DNA of 25,948 nucleotides from an uncultured bacterium (lineage in GTDB: Bacteria; Planctomycetota; UBA8108): assembly GCA_913050545.1 (NCBI GenBank), contig CAJWZY010000002.1, positions 1 to 25,948 of the forward strand. Reading direction: 5' to 3'. A program made the translations under genes and the position numbers. Position 1 is the stretch's first letter, and every line of letters begins with the position of its first letter. Shown piece by piece: positions 7,490 to 15,051 of the stretch. Below the pieces are notes generated by a model. That model was not told where the DNA came from. It ran no database searches and saw only the letters and a list, made by a program, of their open reading frames with translations.

Positions 7490-8431
7490 ATGCCAGAAAT
7501 CGAATACAGTTTCTTCCGCCGGCCGCTGTGTGCAGGGCTTTCTGTCGCGCTCCTTGTGCTGCTCCCTTCGCTGTTCTGTTTCTCCCAGCAGGAGCAGAAA
7601 GTTGCAGAGGGCGAGGTGCCAGCCAGCCTGGTCAATTCGATAGGAATGAAACTGGTGGAGGTTAAAAGCGGCGAATTCCTGATGGGATCGAAGAATGAAT
7701 TCGGCCGCTGGGCGAATGAACACCAGCATAAGGTCCGGATCACAAGTCCTTATAAAATAGGGGCTTTCGAGGTTACCCAGGGAGAATACGAGAAGGTTAC
7801 CGGCAAGAATCCCAGCCATTTCAGGCCCGGTGGTGGTGGCCAGGAAGACGTCAAGGGGCTCGACACGGGCCGGCTGCCGGTCGACAGCGTCAGCTGGGGG
7901 GAGGCGATGGAGTTCTGCCGCAAGCTCTCAGCCCTGCCGGCTGAAAAGAAGGCGGGCAGGGTCTACAGTCTTCCCACCGAGGCCCAATGGGAGTATGCCT
8001 GCAGGGCAGGGACCGCGACACCTTTTCACTACGGAGAACAGCTGGGTTCAAAATCGGCTAATTTCGATGGGAACACTCCCTACCTGAAGAGGGAGGATGT
8101 GATCAAGGGGATCGACCCGGCAACCATCGCCGGTCCCTACCTCAAGCGGACTACGCCGGTCGGCTCCTATGCTCCGAATGCCTGGGGGATTCATGACATG
8201 CACGGTAATGTCTGGGAGTGGTGTTCGGACTGGTTCAGCCCGGTGTATTACAAATCCTCGCCCGAGGCCGATCCGAAGGGACCGGAGAAGGGGACGAAGA
8301 AGATCTCGCGTGGTGGCGGGTGGTACTATTTTGCCGCCGGGTGCAGGGCTGCCAGCCGTTACCAGCGTGATCCGGGCCGCAAGCGCAACACCGAGGGCTT
8401 CCGGGTGGTCTGTGTGATCGCAGGAAAGTAG
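7490..8431 (+). CDS. Secreted SUMF1/FGE-like domain protein, probably not a true formylglycine generator
   Basis: This 313-aa product has a hydrophobic signal segment at ~12-31, then one formylglycine-generating-enzyme-type domain. Landmarks are SIGMKLVEVKSGEFLMGS (50-67), FEVTQGEYEKVTGKNPSHF, PVDSVSWGEAMEFC, LPTEAQWEYACRAGTATPF, NAWGIHDMHGNVWEWCSDW (230-248) and TEGFRVV near the end. True FGEs have two copper-binding cysteines in a GGS(W/Y)xC...YCxRYR motif. Here the segment is GGGWYYFAAGCRAASRY, so only the second cysteine position is kept. It therefore likely belongs to the large non-catalytic or ligand-binding SUMF1-like group common in planctomycetes. I chose the ATG at 7490 because the reading continuous from 7373 is Pro/Gly-rich and lies in front of the signal segment. 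Divergent from the desulfurase gene. Confidence 0.88.
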   Translation: MPEIEYSFFRRPLCAGLSVALLVLLPSLFCFSQQEQKVAEGEVPASLVNSIGMKLVEVKSGEFLMGSKNEFGRWANEHQHKVRITSPYKIGAFEVTQGEYEKVTGKNPSHFRPGGGGQEDVKGLDTGRLPVDSVSWGEAMEFCRKLSALPAEKKAGRVYSLPTEAQWEYACRAGTATPFHYGEQLGSKSANFDGNTPYLKREDVIKGIDPATIAGPYLKRTTPVGSYAPNAWGIHDMHGNVWEWCSDWFSPVYYKSSPEADPKGPEKGTKKISRGGGWYYFAAGCRAASRYQRDPGRKRNTEGFRVVCVIAGK

Positions 8432-8437
8432 CGCGCC

Positions 8438-8461
8438 GCTTATCAGCTTCCGCTGATTTTC
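8438..8461 (+). terminator. Possible weak terminator between convergent genes
   Basis: ATCAGC-TTCC-GCTGAT (8442-8457), a perfect 6-bp stem with a 4-base loop, is followed by TTT. It lies 10 bases past the stop of the SUMF1-like gene and overlaps the last codons of the convergent gene. The stem is short and the T-run minimal, so the call is tentative. Confidence 0.35.
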
Positions 8462-11061
8462 AGGGTCATTCGGTAGGGTTTTTTCCGGGTTCGGACCTCG
8501 ACCTGGTAGGTCCCTGGCGGAAGGGCCGGCAGTTCGAGCTCGCCACTGACATGAATCTTTTCGTCGTGAATCACCCCGCCTGTGTCTTCAAAGATCACCA
8601 CTGATACATTTCCTGTGAAGATCTCTCCATTGGGCTTTTTCAGGTCCAGCCGGGTTTTCTTTCCCCTCCTCAGGCTGGCCCGTCCGCGTGGGTTCTTTGC
8701 CGGATTGATTTTCACACTGGCAGGAACATGGCCGGGGGTCTCGATACGGAGTCGATAGGCCAGGGGGAAGAGGCCATCGATGAGAATATTTCCCCCGGGA
8801 GCAAGGATCGTTCGCTTCGTCCATGGGGCACCGTTTTTCTGGGCTGCCGTCGGGTTCAGCAGCTCCGCCGTGATGGTACATGGTGACCTGATGGGGTCAC
8901 CGTTTGCAGCGGAGGCAATCTCGAGGTCGTAAACCAGGGTCTGCAGGGAAACGGAAAGCTCGGTAGTTTTTCCCGCAGCGACATCCAGTTTCTGTTCGAA
9001 GGGGAATCCCCTGCCGCTCAGCCGGTAGCTGCCAGGCGGCAGGGTGGCGATGGAGAAGTTCCCGTTTTCATCGCTGGAGAATTCCGGGGAGTGCCCCATC
9101 TCAGGCAGGCTCAACATCTCCAGCGGAATTACGAAAGGTTTTCCATCGAGGGTTACTTTTCCGGCCAGGCCACCGTTTTCTCGTGGGCCATCTGCCGTCA
9201 GGTTGATCGCCCTTCTCTCTCCCGGGCTGAGCTGGAGGAGCTGTTCAGGGTTGGATGCCGACTGTTCTCTTCCGGTCCAGCCCGCATTTTTGCCGGCTGT
9301 CGGGGCAGAACTTTTTCCGACGGTGATCCGGATATCGGTGGCGGTTGGAAGGCCGGTGAAGGAATAGCGGCCCTGCTGGTCTGTCCAGGTGCTGCGGGGC
9401 CTGCATTCTGTGCCGCTGAGTACAACGGGTACGGATCCGACAGGCTTGCCCTGGCGCGACCTTACCTGGCCTTCTACGGCGGCTCCATTGCCCAGGCTGA
9501 GGGGGTGCTTTTGCGACGGATCAGGCAGGGGGAGCGCGATGGGGTCGCTCTGGCAGGCTGCATAGCGTGGATGGGTTACGCGCAGGCGGTAGGTACCTGG
9601 TTCAAATTGCCTGAAGCCGAAGTTGCCGCCGGAGTCTGTATAGGTGCTCATCACTGCCCGGGTGGGGCGGGGGACCCTGATTCCATGGAGCATCGTATGG
9701 CCGGACCAGGTACCTACAGCGCTGAGCAACTCGACCTGGGCACGGGGTACGGCTTCCTGTTCAAAGGTGACAAGCCCCTGCAGTTGTGAGCGGGAAGGGC
9801 TGAGGCGTACAAGGCAGGCCTTCGGAGAGGTCTTTCCATCGAAATCGATGACCGGGGAAACTCCGTACAGGTTTCCTTCACCACTGACTCTCAATCTGAA
9901 TTTTCCAGCTTCCCCGGATAACCCGACCCGGATCTCTCCTCCATCGAGAGAATGGTAGAGGAGCCCGGCCTGTCTTGCCGGTTGGAAGTCTCCATCTGCC
10001 CGCATCTCTACCTCTACCGTTTCCGGCCTGACAGGCAACCCGGTTGAGCTGTCGATCGCATGCGCCCGCAGAGCAAGTCCCGGCAGAAGGGTGATCTCGA
10101 AATCGCTGACCTTCCCGGATTTCTTTGCAGTGGAGGTTTCGATGATCTTCTCCTGGTAGCCCACATGTCTCACTCTTATCCTGCCGGGGGCGGGTTGCCC
10201 AAGGGCGCATTCCAACAGCCCCAGGTCATCGGTTCGTCCCAGGTACCTGCCGATTGAATCAGACTCTCCCGTGCTCACTGGCCGGTCGGACCAGGCCCGG
10301 GCCTCCGCAAGGTAGGTCCCTCTTTCATCAACGACCCTGATCCGGGTGGGGCTGCCATGATTGAGAACAATCTCCAGGGGTTTTTTCTGTCCCGGGCCAG
10401 AGGGGGTTGCCCAGGCGAAGCGGGTCAGGCAGCTGGGATGATTGTAAAGTATATGTGTTCTTTCCAGCTGCAGAAGCGGGCTGGACCAGGTTCCATCGGG
10501 GGCGGTTTCCACGCTTCCGCAATGTCCCGCACTGCTTGTCCTGAAGCTGACCCTGCTGCCGCCCAGCGGTTCTCCCGCGTTGTCATATACCGTTCCGCCC
10601 AGGGTATAGCCTGGGCGGAGGATGGCATCGGCTGCCCGCGTGGTGTTTTTGATGTCAGCCCCGGGAGCTGCCGCTTGAACAGCCAGGGATTCCAGCTGGC
10701 CGGGGAAATAATCCGGGTGCGAGAGCTCTATTTTTTTGCTGTCGCGTGGGAGCTTGAAAAGTCCCTGTTTATTTGAGCGAACCTCCAGGTTTCCGCAGCG
10801 CACCAGCGCATCGTGGATGGGTTTTTCGCCGGGGTCGACAACACGACCCTCGATGAGGTAGGCCGGGTCGAGGGTGTCGATGATGGAGGCAGGTTGCGCG
10901 CTTGCCTCCGGGGAGCCGGTTTTTACCGACGCCGTAGAACTGTTGGAGGGATCACGAAGTTGCAGCCGCTGCTGCCCATTACCCAGGCTGTTGACGACAC
11001 TCCAGATGCCAAGGCCGATAGCAAGCAGCAGGCAAAAAGTTCCCGCTCGGGGGTTATCCAT
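8443..11061 (-). CDS. Membrane-anchored protein with multiple carboxypeptidase-regulatory-like beta domains
   Basis: The product is 872 aa. Residues 6-26 (AGTFCLLLAIGLGIWSVVNS) form a single N-terminal membrane segment or signal anchor; the rest should be outside the cytoplasm. At least five or six copies of the transthyretin-like / CarboxypepD_reg fold are visible. They start near residues 69 (LIEGRVVDPGEKPIHDALV), 153 (TLGGTVYDNAGEPLGGSRV), 427 (LQGLVTFEQEAVPRAQVEL), 528 (VEGQVRSRQGKPVGSVPVVL) and 632 (LAGKVTLDGKPFVIPLEML). Several end in the PGTYRLRV-type strand (488-495, 676-683, 848-855). No catalytic motif is seen. The ATG at 11061 is chosen because AAAGGA lies 8 bases upstream and the anchor follows; the longer open reading upstream overlaps the acyltransferase. 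Likely co-transcribed with that gene (112-base gap). Role unknown, perhaps envelope structure or polysaccharide binding. Confidence 0.8.
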   Translation of the reverse strand: MDNPRAGTFCLLLAIGLGIWSVVNSLGNGQQRLQLRDPSNSSTASVKTGSPEASAQPASIIDTLDPAYLIEGRVVDPGEKPIHDALVRCGNLEVRSNKQGLFKLPRDSKKIELSHPDYFPGQLESLAVQAAAPGADIKNTTRAADAILRPGYTLGGTVYDNAGEPLGGSRVSFRTSSAGHCGSVETAPDGTWSSPLLQLERTHILYNHPSCLTRFAWATPSGPGQKKPLEIVLNHGSPTRIRVVDERGTYLAEARAWSDRPVSTGESDSIGRYLGRTDDLGLLECALGQPAPGRIRVRHVGYQEKIIETSTAKKSGKVSDFEITLLPGLALRAHAIDSSTGLPVRPETVEVEMRADGDFQPARQAGLLYHSLDGGEIRVGLSGEAGKFRLRVSGEGNLYGVSPVIDFDGKTSPKACLVRLSPSRSQLQGLVTFEQEAVPRAQVELLSAVGTWSGHTMLHGIRVPRPTRAVMSTYTDSGGNFGFRQFEPGTYRLRVTHPRYAACQSDPIALPLPDPSQKHPLSLGNGAAVEGQVRSRQGKPVGSVPVVLSGTECRPRSTWTDQQGRYSFTGLPTATDIRITVGKSSAPTAGKNAGWTGREQSASNPEQLLQLSPGERRAINLTADGPRENGGLAGKVTLDGKPFVIPLEMLSLPEMGHSPEFSSDENGNFSIATLPPGSYRLSGRGFPFEQKLDVAAGKTTELSVSLQTLVYDLEIASAANGDPIRSPCTITAELLNPTAAQKNGAPWTKRTILAPGGNILIDGLFPLAYRLRIETPGHVPASVKINPAKNPRGRASLRRGKKTRLDLKKPNGEIFTGNVSVVIFEDTGGVIHDEKIHVSGELELPALPPGTYQVEVRTRKKPYRMTLKISGS

Positions 11062-11173
11062 TTTCGGGGTCCTTTGACCCCTCGAAACGTGCGGCGTACC
11101 AGGCATCTGGATTTTATTTCTTCGTCCCCGGCTGCGCAAGCCAACAGGGAGCTTCGGAAGAAAAAATAATTCT

Positions 11174-11917
11174 TTATTGCCCGGGAACGGCTCCTGGAGG
11201 GCTATTTTCTTTTTTTCGCATTCCCCGCAACCTGGCTGATTTGCTGTAAAGCTCCTCAAAGCGCTCGTCTGTATCGGCCTGGTTTTCACACATGGCGTTT
11301 TCGACCTTGATGCGCCATTGCTCGATTTCTTCGCGGTTGAGGTCAGGGGGAATGCTGATGAGCTTGCCACCCCGAATCAGGGCACGGCTGAAGGGCCGGG
11401 GGAGCTTGAAGCGATCCCAGGAACTGAAGGTCCAGCTGCTCGAGAGGCCGATGCCCATGACAAGGATCGGCAGCCCGGTTTTAGAGGCAATATAGATGGC
11501 GCCCTGCTGGAGTTTCATGGGTGGGCCTCGCGGTCCATCCGGGGTGATCGCGATCCTGACGTTTTCACCCGGATTGCTGACCAGCTCTCTGATGGCACCG
11601 ACAAATCCGCGGGTGGTAGATCCCCTGATGGTTTCCACCCCGAGACCATTGAGGACCCTGGAAATCATCTCTCCATCAGAGTGCTGGCTCACAAGGGTTC
11701 GAAAGCCGTTATCGGGAAAGGAGGTGGCGAGGGTAAAGAGGCGCTGATGCCACACCAGGACAATCATTCCCGGCGCAGTGACCCATCCATCTTTTTCTTC
11801 AAGTTCATCGGAAGAGATGCGCTTGCGGAGGCTCCAGGTCCAGAGGCGCACCAACGGGGGGGCCAGCCAGCCGGCCAGCCAGTTCCTCAATCGTCGTCTT
11901 CTCTTGCGGCCGAGCAT
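11174..11917 (-). CDS. DUF374 lysophospholipid acyltransferase-family protein
   Basis: This 247-aa protein shows the DUF374 pattern. VLVWHQRLF (53-61) stands at the LPLAT H-box, SQHSDGEMISRVLNGLG at 77-93, ETIRGSTTRG at 95-104 and ITPDGPRGPPMKLQQGA at 124-140. SSWDRFKLPRPF follows at 165-176. The family is related to PlsC and LpxL acyltransferases and probably adds acyl chains to a lipid or lipid A-like acceptor at the inner membrane. A basic N-terminus (LGRKRRRRLRNW) precedes an amphipathic or membrane-associating stretch (WLAGWLAPPLVRLW). It is upstream of the carboxypeptidase-regulatory-like gene on the same strand, and divergent from mqnA across ~135 bases. Acceptor and acyl donor cannot be read from the sequence. 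Confidence 0.85.
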   Translation of the reverse strand: MLGRKRRRRLRNWLAGWLAPPLVRLWTWSLRKRISSDELEEKDGWVTAPGMIVLVWHQRLFTLATSFPDNGFRTLVSQHSDGEMISRVLNGLGVETIRGSTTRGFVGAIRELVSNPGENVRIAITPDGPRGPPMKLQQGAIYIASKTGLPILVMGIGLSSSWTFSSWDRFKLPRPFSRALIRGGKLISIPPDLNREEIEQWRIKVENAMCENQADTDERFEELYSKSARLRGMRKKENSPPGAVPGQ

Positions 11918-11969
11918 TAATATTCCGCCTTTTTCATGATGTTGTTGATGCTCTTATGGCTGGTCCTGC

Positions 11970-11997
11970 TTGTCAACAGTCACCACGGGTCTATAAT
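11970..11997 (+). promoter_or_regulatory. Sigma-70-type promoter for mqnA
   Basis: TTGTCA (11970-11975), a 16-base spacer, then a perfect TATAAT (11992-11997). The predicted start near 12004 leaves a leader of about 50 bases before the mqnA ATG. On the other strand the same bases read TTGACA (11976-11971), a consensus -35 facing the acyltransferase gene. Its best -10 (TAAGAG) is only 14 bases away, so divergent use is less certain. Confidence 0.65.
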
Positions 11998-12052
11998 CTT
12001 ACTCTTGTGTTTCGATCAACCTTTTTAACTTCAGTGACCTCAATGAACAGGC

Positions 12053-12934
12053 ATGCAGGAATCCAGTAGCTTACAGGGCCCCATGGCTCCATCCGCCGAA
12101 GACCTGGTACGACTGGGCGGAATAGATTATTTGAACGCGCTCCCGTTGCTCTGGGGCCTTGGTGAATCGTCCGACAGGCTGGCCCTCGGCTACCATGTGC
12201 CGAGCCGGCTGGCGCAAATGCTCGATTGTTCAGAGCTCGATGTGGCCCTGGTCCCGGTGGTTGCCTGTATCGAGCGGCCTGATTACCAGGTGGTGCCCGG
12301 GATTGGAATTTCAAGCTACGGCGGTGTTCGCAGTATCCGGCTTTTTCATCGTACCAACCTGCGCAAGGTCAGGCGCGTCGGGCTCGATACCTGCTCGATG
12401 ACTTCTGCTCTCCTGACCCGGTTGCTCTTTCGGGATGCATGGGGTGGGGAGCCCGAGTTTGTGTCCTGTGACCCCGCAGCCATGCGGAGCTGCCTCGAAG
12501 GCCGGAATGAGGAGCTGGCTGGTCTCGATGCTGTTTTACTCATCGGGGATGCTGCGCTGGAGGGTGATTCATTTCCCGGCTGGCAGGACCTCGACCTTGG
12601 GACCGAGTGGACACGAATGACGGGGCTTCCCTTTGTTTACGCCTTCTGGGCCTGCAGGGCGGAGGTGGTCGAAGATGTGGGCTTCCGAAGGTTTCTTTTA
12701 GAGCGTCTCTCGCAGGCAAAGGAGGAGGGGCTCGCGAGGATTGACGAGATCGTGGCAGGGGCTGCCTTGCCGGCAGGATTTGACCAGGCTGCTGGAATCC
12801 ACTATCTCAGACACCTGATCAACTATGATCTCGGCGAGGACAAACTCGAGGCGATGCGGCTGTTCTTTGACCGGCTGTATGCTGCGGGCTTGCTGGAGAA
12901 ACCCTTTAAATCATTGAGCTTCCTTACCTTCTGA
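12053..12934 (+). CDS. mqnA: Chorismate dehydratase MqnA, futalosine menaquinone pathway
   Basis: The 293-aa product (283 if the ATG at 12083 is used) matches the MqnA/MqnD periplasmic-binding-like fold. Landmarks are RLGGIDYLNALPLLWGL, PSRLAQMLDCSELDVALVPV, a GIGISSYGGVRSIRLFH stretch, GLDTCSMTSALLTRLL, VLLIGDAAL, and DLGTEWTRMTGLPFVYAFWA. MqnA dehydrates chorismate to 3-enolpyruvyl-benzoate, the first committed step of the futalosine route. The IDYLN and DLGxEWxxxTGLPFVxAxW elements favour MqnA over MqnD. Most homologues begin close to the RLGG element, so the 12083 start (AGGG a few bases before) is plausible. Its last 24 bases overlap the 3' end of the convergent FGGY-like gene. No other mqn gene is in the window. 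Confidence 0.88.
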   Translation: MQESSSLQGPMAPSAEDLVRLGGIDYLNALPLLWGLGESSDRLALGYHVPSRLAQMLDCSELDVALVPVVACIERPDYQVVPGIGISSYGGVRSIRLFHRTNLRKVRRVGLDTCSMTSALLTRLLFRDAWGGEPEFVSCDPAAMRSCLEGRNEELAGLDAVLLIGDAALEGDSFPGWQDLDLGTEWTRMTGLPFVYAFWACRAEVVEDVGFRRFLLERLSQAKEEGLARIDEIVAGAALPAGFDQAAGIHYLRHLINYDLGEDKLEAMRLFFDRLYAAGLLEKPFKSLSFLTF

Positions 12935-13978
12935 TCCTCCATCAGACGGCTCGGGGTCATGAACCTCCGCAGCGGCTTCAGCGCGTGCGAGCAGGGTGTA
13001 ATAACGGTCCCAGGAGTTGAAGAGGCCCGACCCGAATGCCGCCAGCACAGCGGCTCCCAGCTCGGAATCTGCAAGAGCTGTGGTTGTATCCAGCACCGTA
13101 TAGGAGCTGCTCTCGATCTCCCCCTGCGCCCCTGTAGCAGCTTCTTCACCAGCATCCGTCTCTTTTCGCTGGAGGACGAGGTGGTTATCAACCGCTGAGC
13201 TGCACAGCAGGTAGCCCTCCGGAACAACAGGGTCTGGATGGTCTCGTTCGTTGCCGATTGCGTAGACAGGTGCCTGGCCATCGTCGGGGGCCCAGATTTT
13301 TTCCGAGCGCAGATCGCCGCTGGGGATCATGGCCGCCATGCGCGAGGTGGCACCAGCCACGATCCAGAGACTGCCCGGAAGGCCGCACTGGCGCATGCCG
13401 TCCTTATTGAGCCGTCCGGTGGGGGCTGAGCTGCGGAATACGGGAGGGAACCATTTTTCCTGCAGCCCTGATGCCACCAGCTTTTTTCTGTCCCAGTCAC
13501 ACCGCTGCCGGCAGAACAGGTCCATGGAACAGACACTCGTTGCATCGGTGGCCATGGATCCGCACATCTTGAAACGGAAGAAATCCTTGGGTGACAGGAC
13601 GAGGGAGACCCGGTTCTCCATACGGGGATTTTCACTGAGCCATCGCCTGAGATCTTCCAGGATCCTGCTGCCTGGAAGCAGGCGTACATCATTGAGGGGT
13701 TCAAAGTCCGGGTCGAGAGCGACCCAGCCGTCTGGTCCACTGAGGCCAATGCCCCAGATCTTGCGGGAGTCCACCGGCAGGCTGCTATAGAGCTCCTGGA
13801 GTGCAAAGCCCCCGGCTCGAAGCCATTCGGCAGCGGGAATGGAGAGGACCCCGGTGCCTGCTTCTTCGACTCCTCCGGCGATGGCCGCATCGGCTCTTGC
13901 TGCCACGCTGAGGTCGCGTCCGAGAGACAGGGTCTTTACCCTCTCCGATTGAAAATCGATGCCAAGGAAACTGATCAC
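12911..13978 (-). CDS. Shortened FGGY-kinase-like protein, probable pseudokinase
   Basis: This 355-aa protein aligns by eye with xylulokinase/FGGY sugar kinases but is far shorter than their usual ~480-520 aa. Recognisable pieces are FLGIDFQSERVKTLSL (strand 1 and phosphate-loop region), KIWGIGLSGPDGWVALDPD, LSPKDFFRFKMCGSMATDAT (127-146), and WDRKKLVASGLQEKWFPPVF followed by APTGRL. Near the end, LGAAVLAAFGSGLFNSWD matches the C-terminal 'GAAxLAxxGxG' helix. The catalytic Asp of GGGDN (E. coli XylB Asp233) is replaced in VAGATSRMAA. The DxGTxxxK nucleotide loop is degraded, and roughly 130 residues of the C-domain are absent. The frame is intact, arguing for a maintained pseudoenzyme rather than decay. 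The GTG start overlaps the mdh stop as GTGA. Function unknown. Confidence 0.68.
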   Translation of the reverse strand: MISFLGIDFQSERVKTLSLGRDLSVAARADAAIAGGVEEAGTGVLSIPAAEWLRAGGFALQELYSSLPVDSRKIWGIGLSGPDGWVALDPDFEPLNDVRLLPGSRILEDLRRWLSENPRMENRVSLVLSPKDFFRFKMCGSMATDATSVCSMDLFCRQRCDWDRKKLVASGLQEKWFPPVFRSSAPTGRLNKDGMRQCGLPGSLWIVAGATSRMAAMIPSGDLRSEKIWAPDDGQAPVYAIGNERDHPDPVVPEGYLLCSSAVDNHLVLQRKETDAGEEAATGAQGEIESSSYTVLDTTTALADSELGAAVLAAFGSGLFNSWDRYYTLLARAEAAAEVHDPEPSDGGSEGKEAQ

Positions 13979-14952
13979 AGTAGATCGGAGACCACGTCTC
14001 GTTCCTGTTCGAGTTCACTGACACTGGTGTCAATCCGGGCACGGGAAAACTCGTTAGTTTCCAGGCCCTGTACGATCTCCCAGCCGGAAGAGGTCGCCTG
14101 GATCGGGAAGGATGCGATAAGGCCTTCTGTAATTCCATAGCTGCCATCAGAAACGACGGCGGCCGAGGTCCAGTCGTTCTCCGCAGTTCCATGATGGAAG
14201 GTTCTCACATGGTCGCAGATAGCGCTGGCTGCCGAGGCGGCTGAAGATTTTCCCCGGGCCTCGATCACCTCCGCCCCCCGCTTCTGTACCCGGCTGATGA
14301 AATCTCCCTGGAGCCATTGCTCGTCATCGATAACAGAAGCCGCCGGTTCTCCCGAGATGAGTGCATGGTGGTAGTCAGGATACTGGGTGGCGCTGTGGTT
14401 ACCCCAGATCGTGACCCGCTCGACCGCGCTGACATCGACGCCGGACTTTACAGCCAGCTGGTTGACAGCCCGGTTGTGGTCCAGGCGCGTCATAGCGAAC
14501 CAGCGCTCGTCAGGAATCTCCGGGGCGTTGTGCCGTGCAATCAGGCAGTTGGTATTGCAGGGATTGCCGATAACAAGCACCCTGACGTCCGGGGCGGCCT
14601 TTTGCAGCGCCTTGCCCTGGCTTACGAAGATGGGGCCGTTTTCCCTGATCAGGTCGCCACGCTCCATCCCCGGTCCGCGGGGTTTTGAGCCTACCAGCAG
14701 AGCCCAGTTGACATCGCTGAGAGCGGCATCCGGGTCATCGCTCAGGTCAAGGCCTTCCAGGAGTCCGAAGGCGCAGTCTTCCAGCTCGAGCGCGACTCCC
14801 TCGACGACCTTCATGGCGGGCGGGATCTCGAGAACCTTCAGGCGAACCGGTTGGTCCGGTCCGAAGATGGCGCCTCGTGCAATTGAAAAAAGCAGGCTGT
14901 AACCGATCTGGCCGGCTCCGCCTGTTACGGCAACCGTGATTGGGGAAGGCAT
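13975..14952 (-). CDS. mdh: Malate dehydrogenase, NAD-type
   Basis: The 325-aa product is of the cytosolic-like ~330-aa malate dehydrogenase group. The Rossmann motif is VTGGAGQIGYSLL (9-21). LEIPPAM (41-47) ends strand B with an acidic residue, consistent with NAD preference. Substrate arginines are at 92 and 98 in SKPRGPGMERGD, and VIGNPCNTNCL is at 127-137. The Asp158/Arg161 pair is in MTRLDHNRA, and the catalytic His186 is in IWGNHSATQYPD. It interconverts malate and oxaloacetate in the TCA cycle. AAGGAG lies 9 bases before the ATG. It is upstream of, and translationally coupled to, the FGGY-like gene, which may be an accessory of the same operon. Confidence 0.95.
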   Translation of the reverse strand: MPSPITVAVTGGAGQIGYSLLFSIARGAIFGPDQPVRLKVLEIPPAMKVVEGVALELEDCAFGLLEGLDLSDDPDAALSDVNWALLVGSKPRGPGMERGDLIRENGPIFVSQGKALQKAAPDVRVLVIGNPCNTNCLIARHNAPEIPDERWFAMTRLDHNRAVNQLAVKSGVDVSAVERVTIWGNHSATQYPDYHHALISGEPAASVIDDEQWLQGDFISRVQKRGAEVIEARGKSSAASAASAICDHVRTFHHGTAENDWTSAAVVSDGSYGITEGLIASFPIQATSSGWEIVQGLETNEFSRARIDTSVSELEQERDVVSDLL

Positions 14953-15004
14953 TTGCCTTGTCTCCTTCTGTGAAACTGGTTCTTGCTGAAGAGAGATCTT
15001 TAGC

Positions 15005-15038
15005 GGCAGGAAGCATCAAGGTCCAGAAATATCCTGCC
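15005..15038. other. Inverted repeat between the J-protein gene and mdh
   Basis: GGCAGGA (15005-15011) and TCCTGCC (15032-15038) form a 7-bp stem with a 20-base loop. No T-run follows on the minus strand, so a plain intrinsic terminator is unlikely. An imperfect 13-base direct repeat, CATCAAGGTCCAG / CATCAAGGTTCAG (15014 and 15043), overlaps it. It may be an operator for mdh, an mRNA stability element, or chance. Confidence 0.3.
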
Positions 15039-15051
15039 ACTTCATCAAGGT

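Noticed and set aside
9091..9789. A 232-codon plus-strand frame inside the carboxypeptidase-regulatory-like gene
   Set aside because: Antisense shadow; the minus strand has repeated, recognisable beta-domain motifs.
11062..11370. N-terminal extension of the 872-aa anchored protein
   Set aside because: The extension overlaps the acyltransferase coding region in another frame, is low-complexity, and precedes both a good ribosome site and the membrane anchor at 11061.
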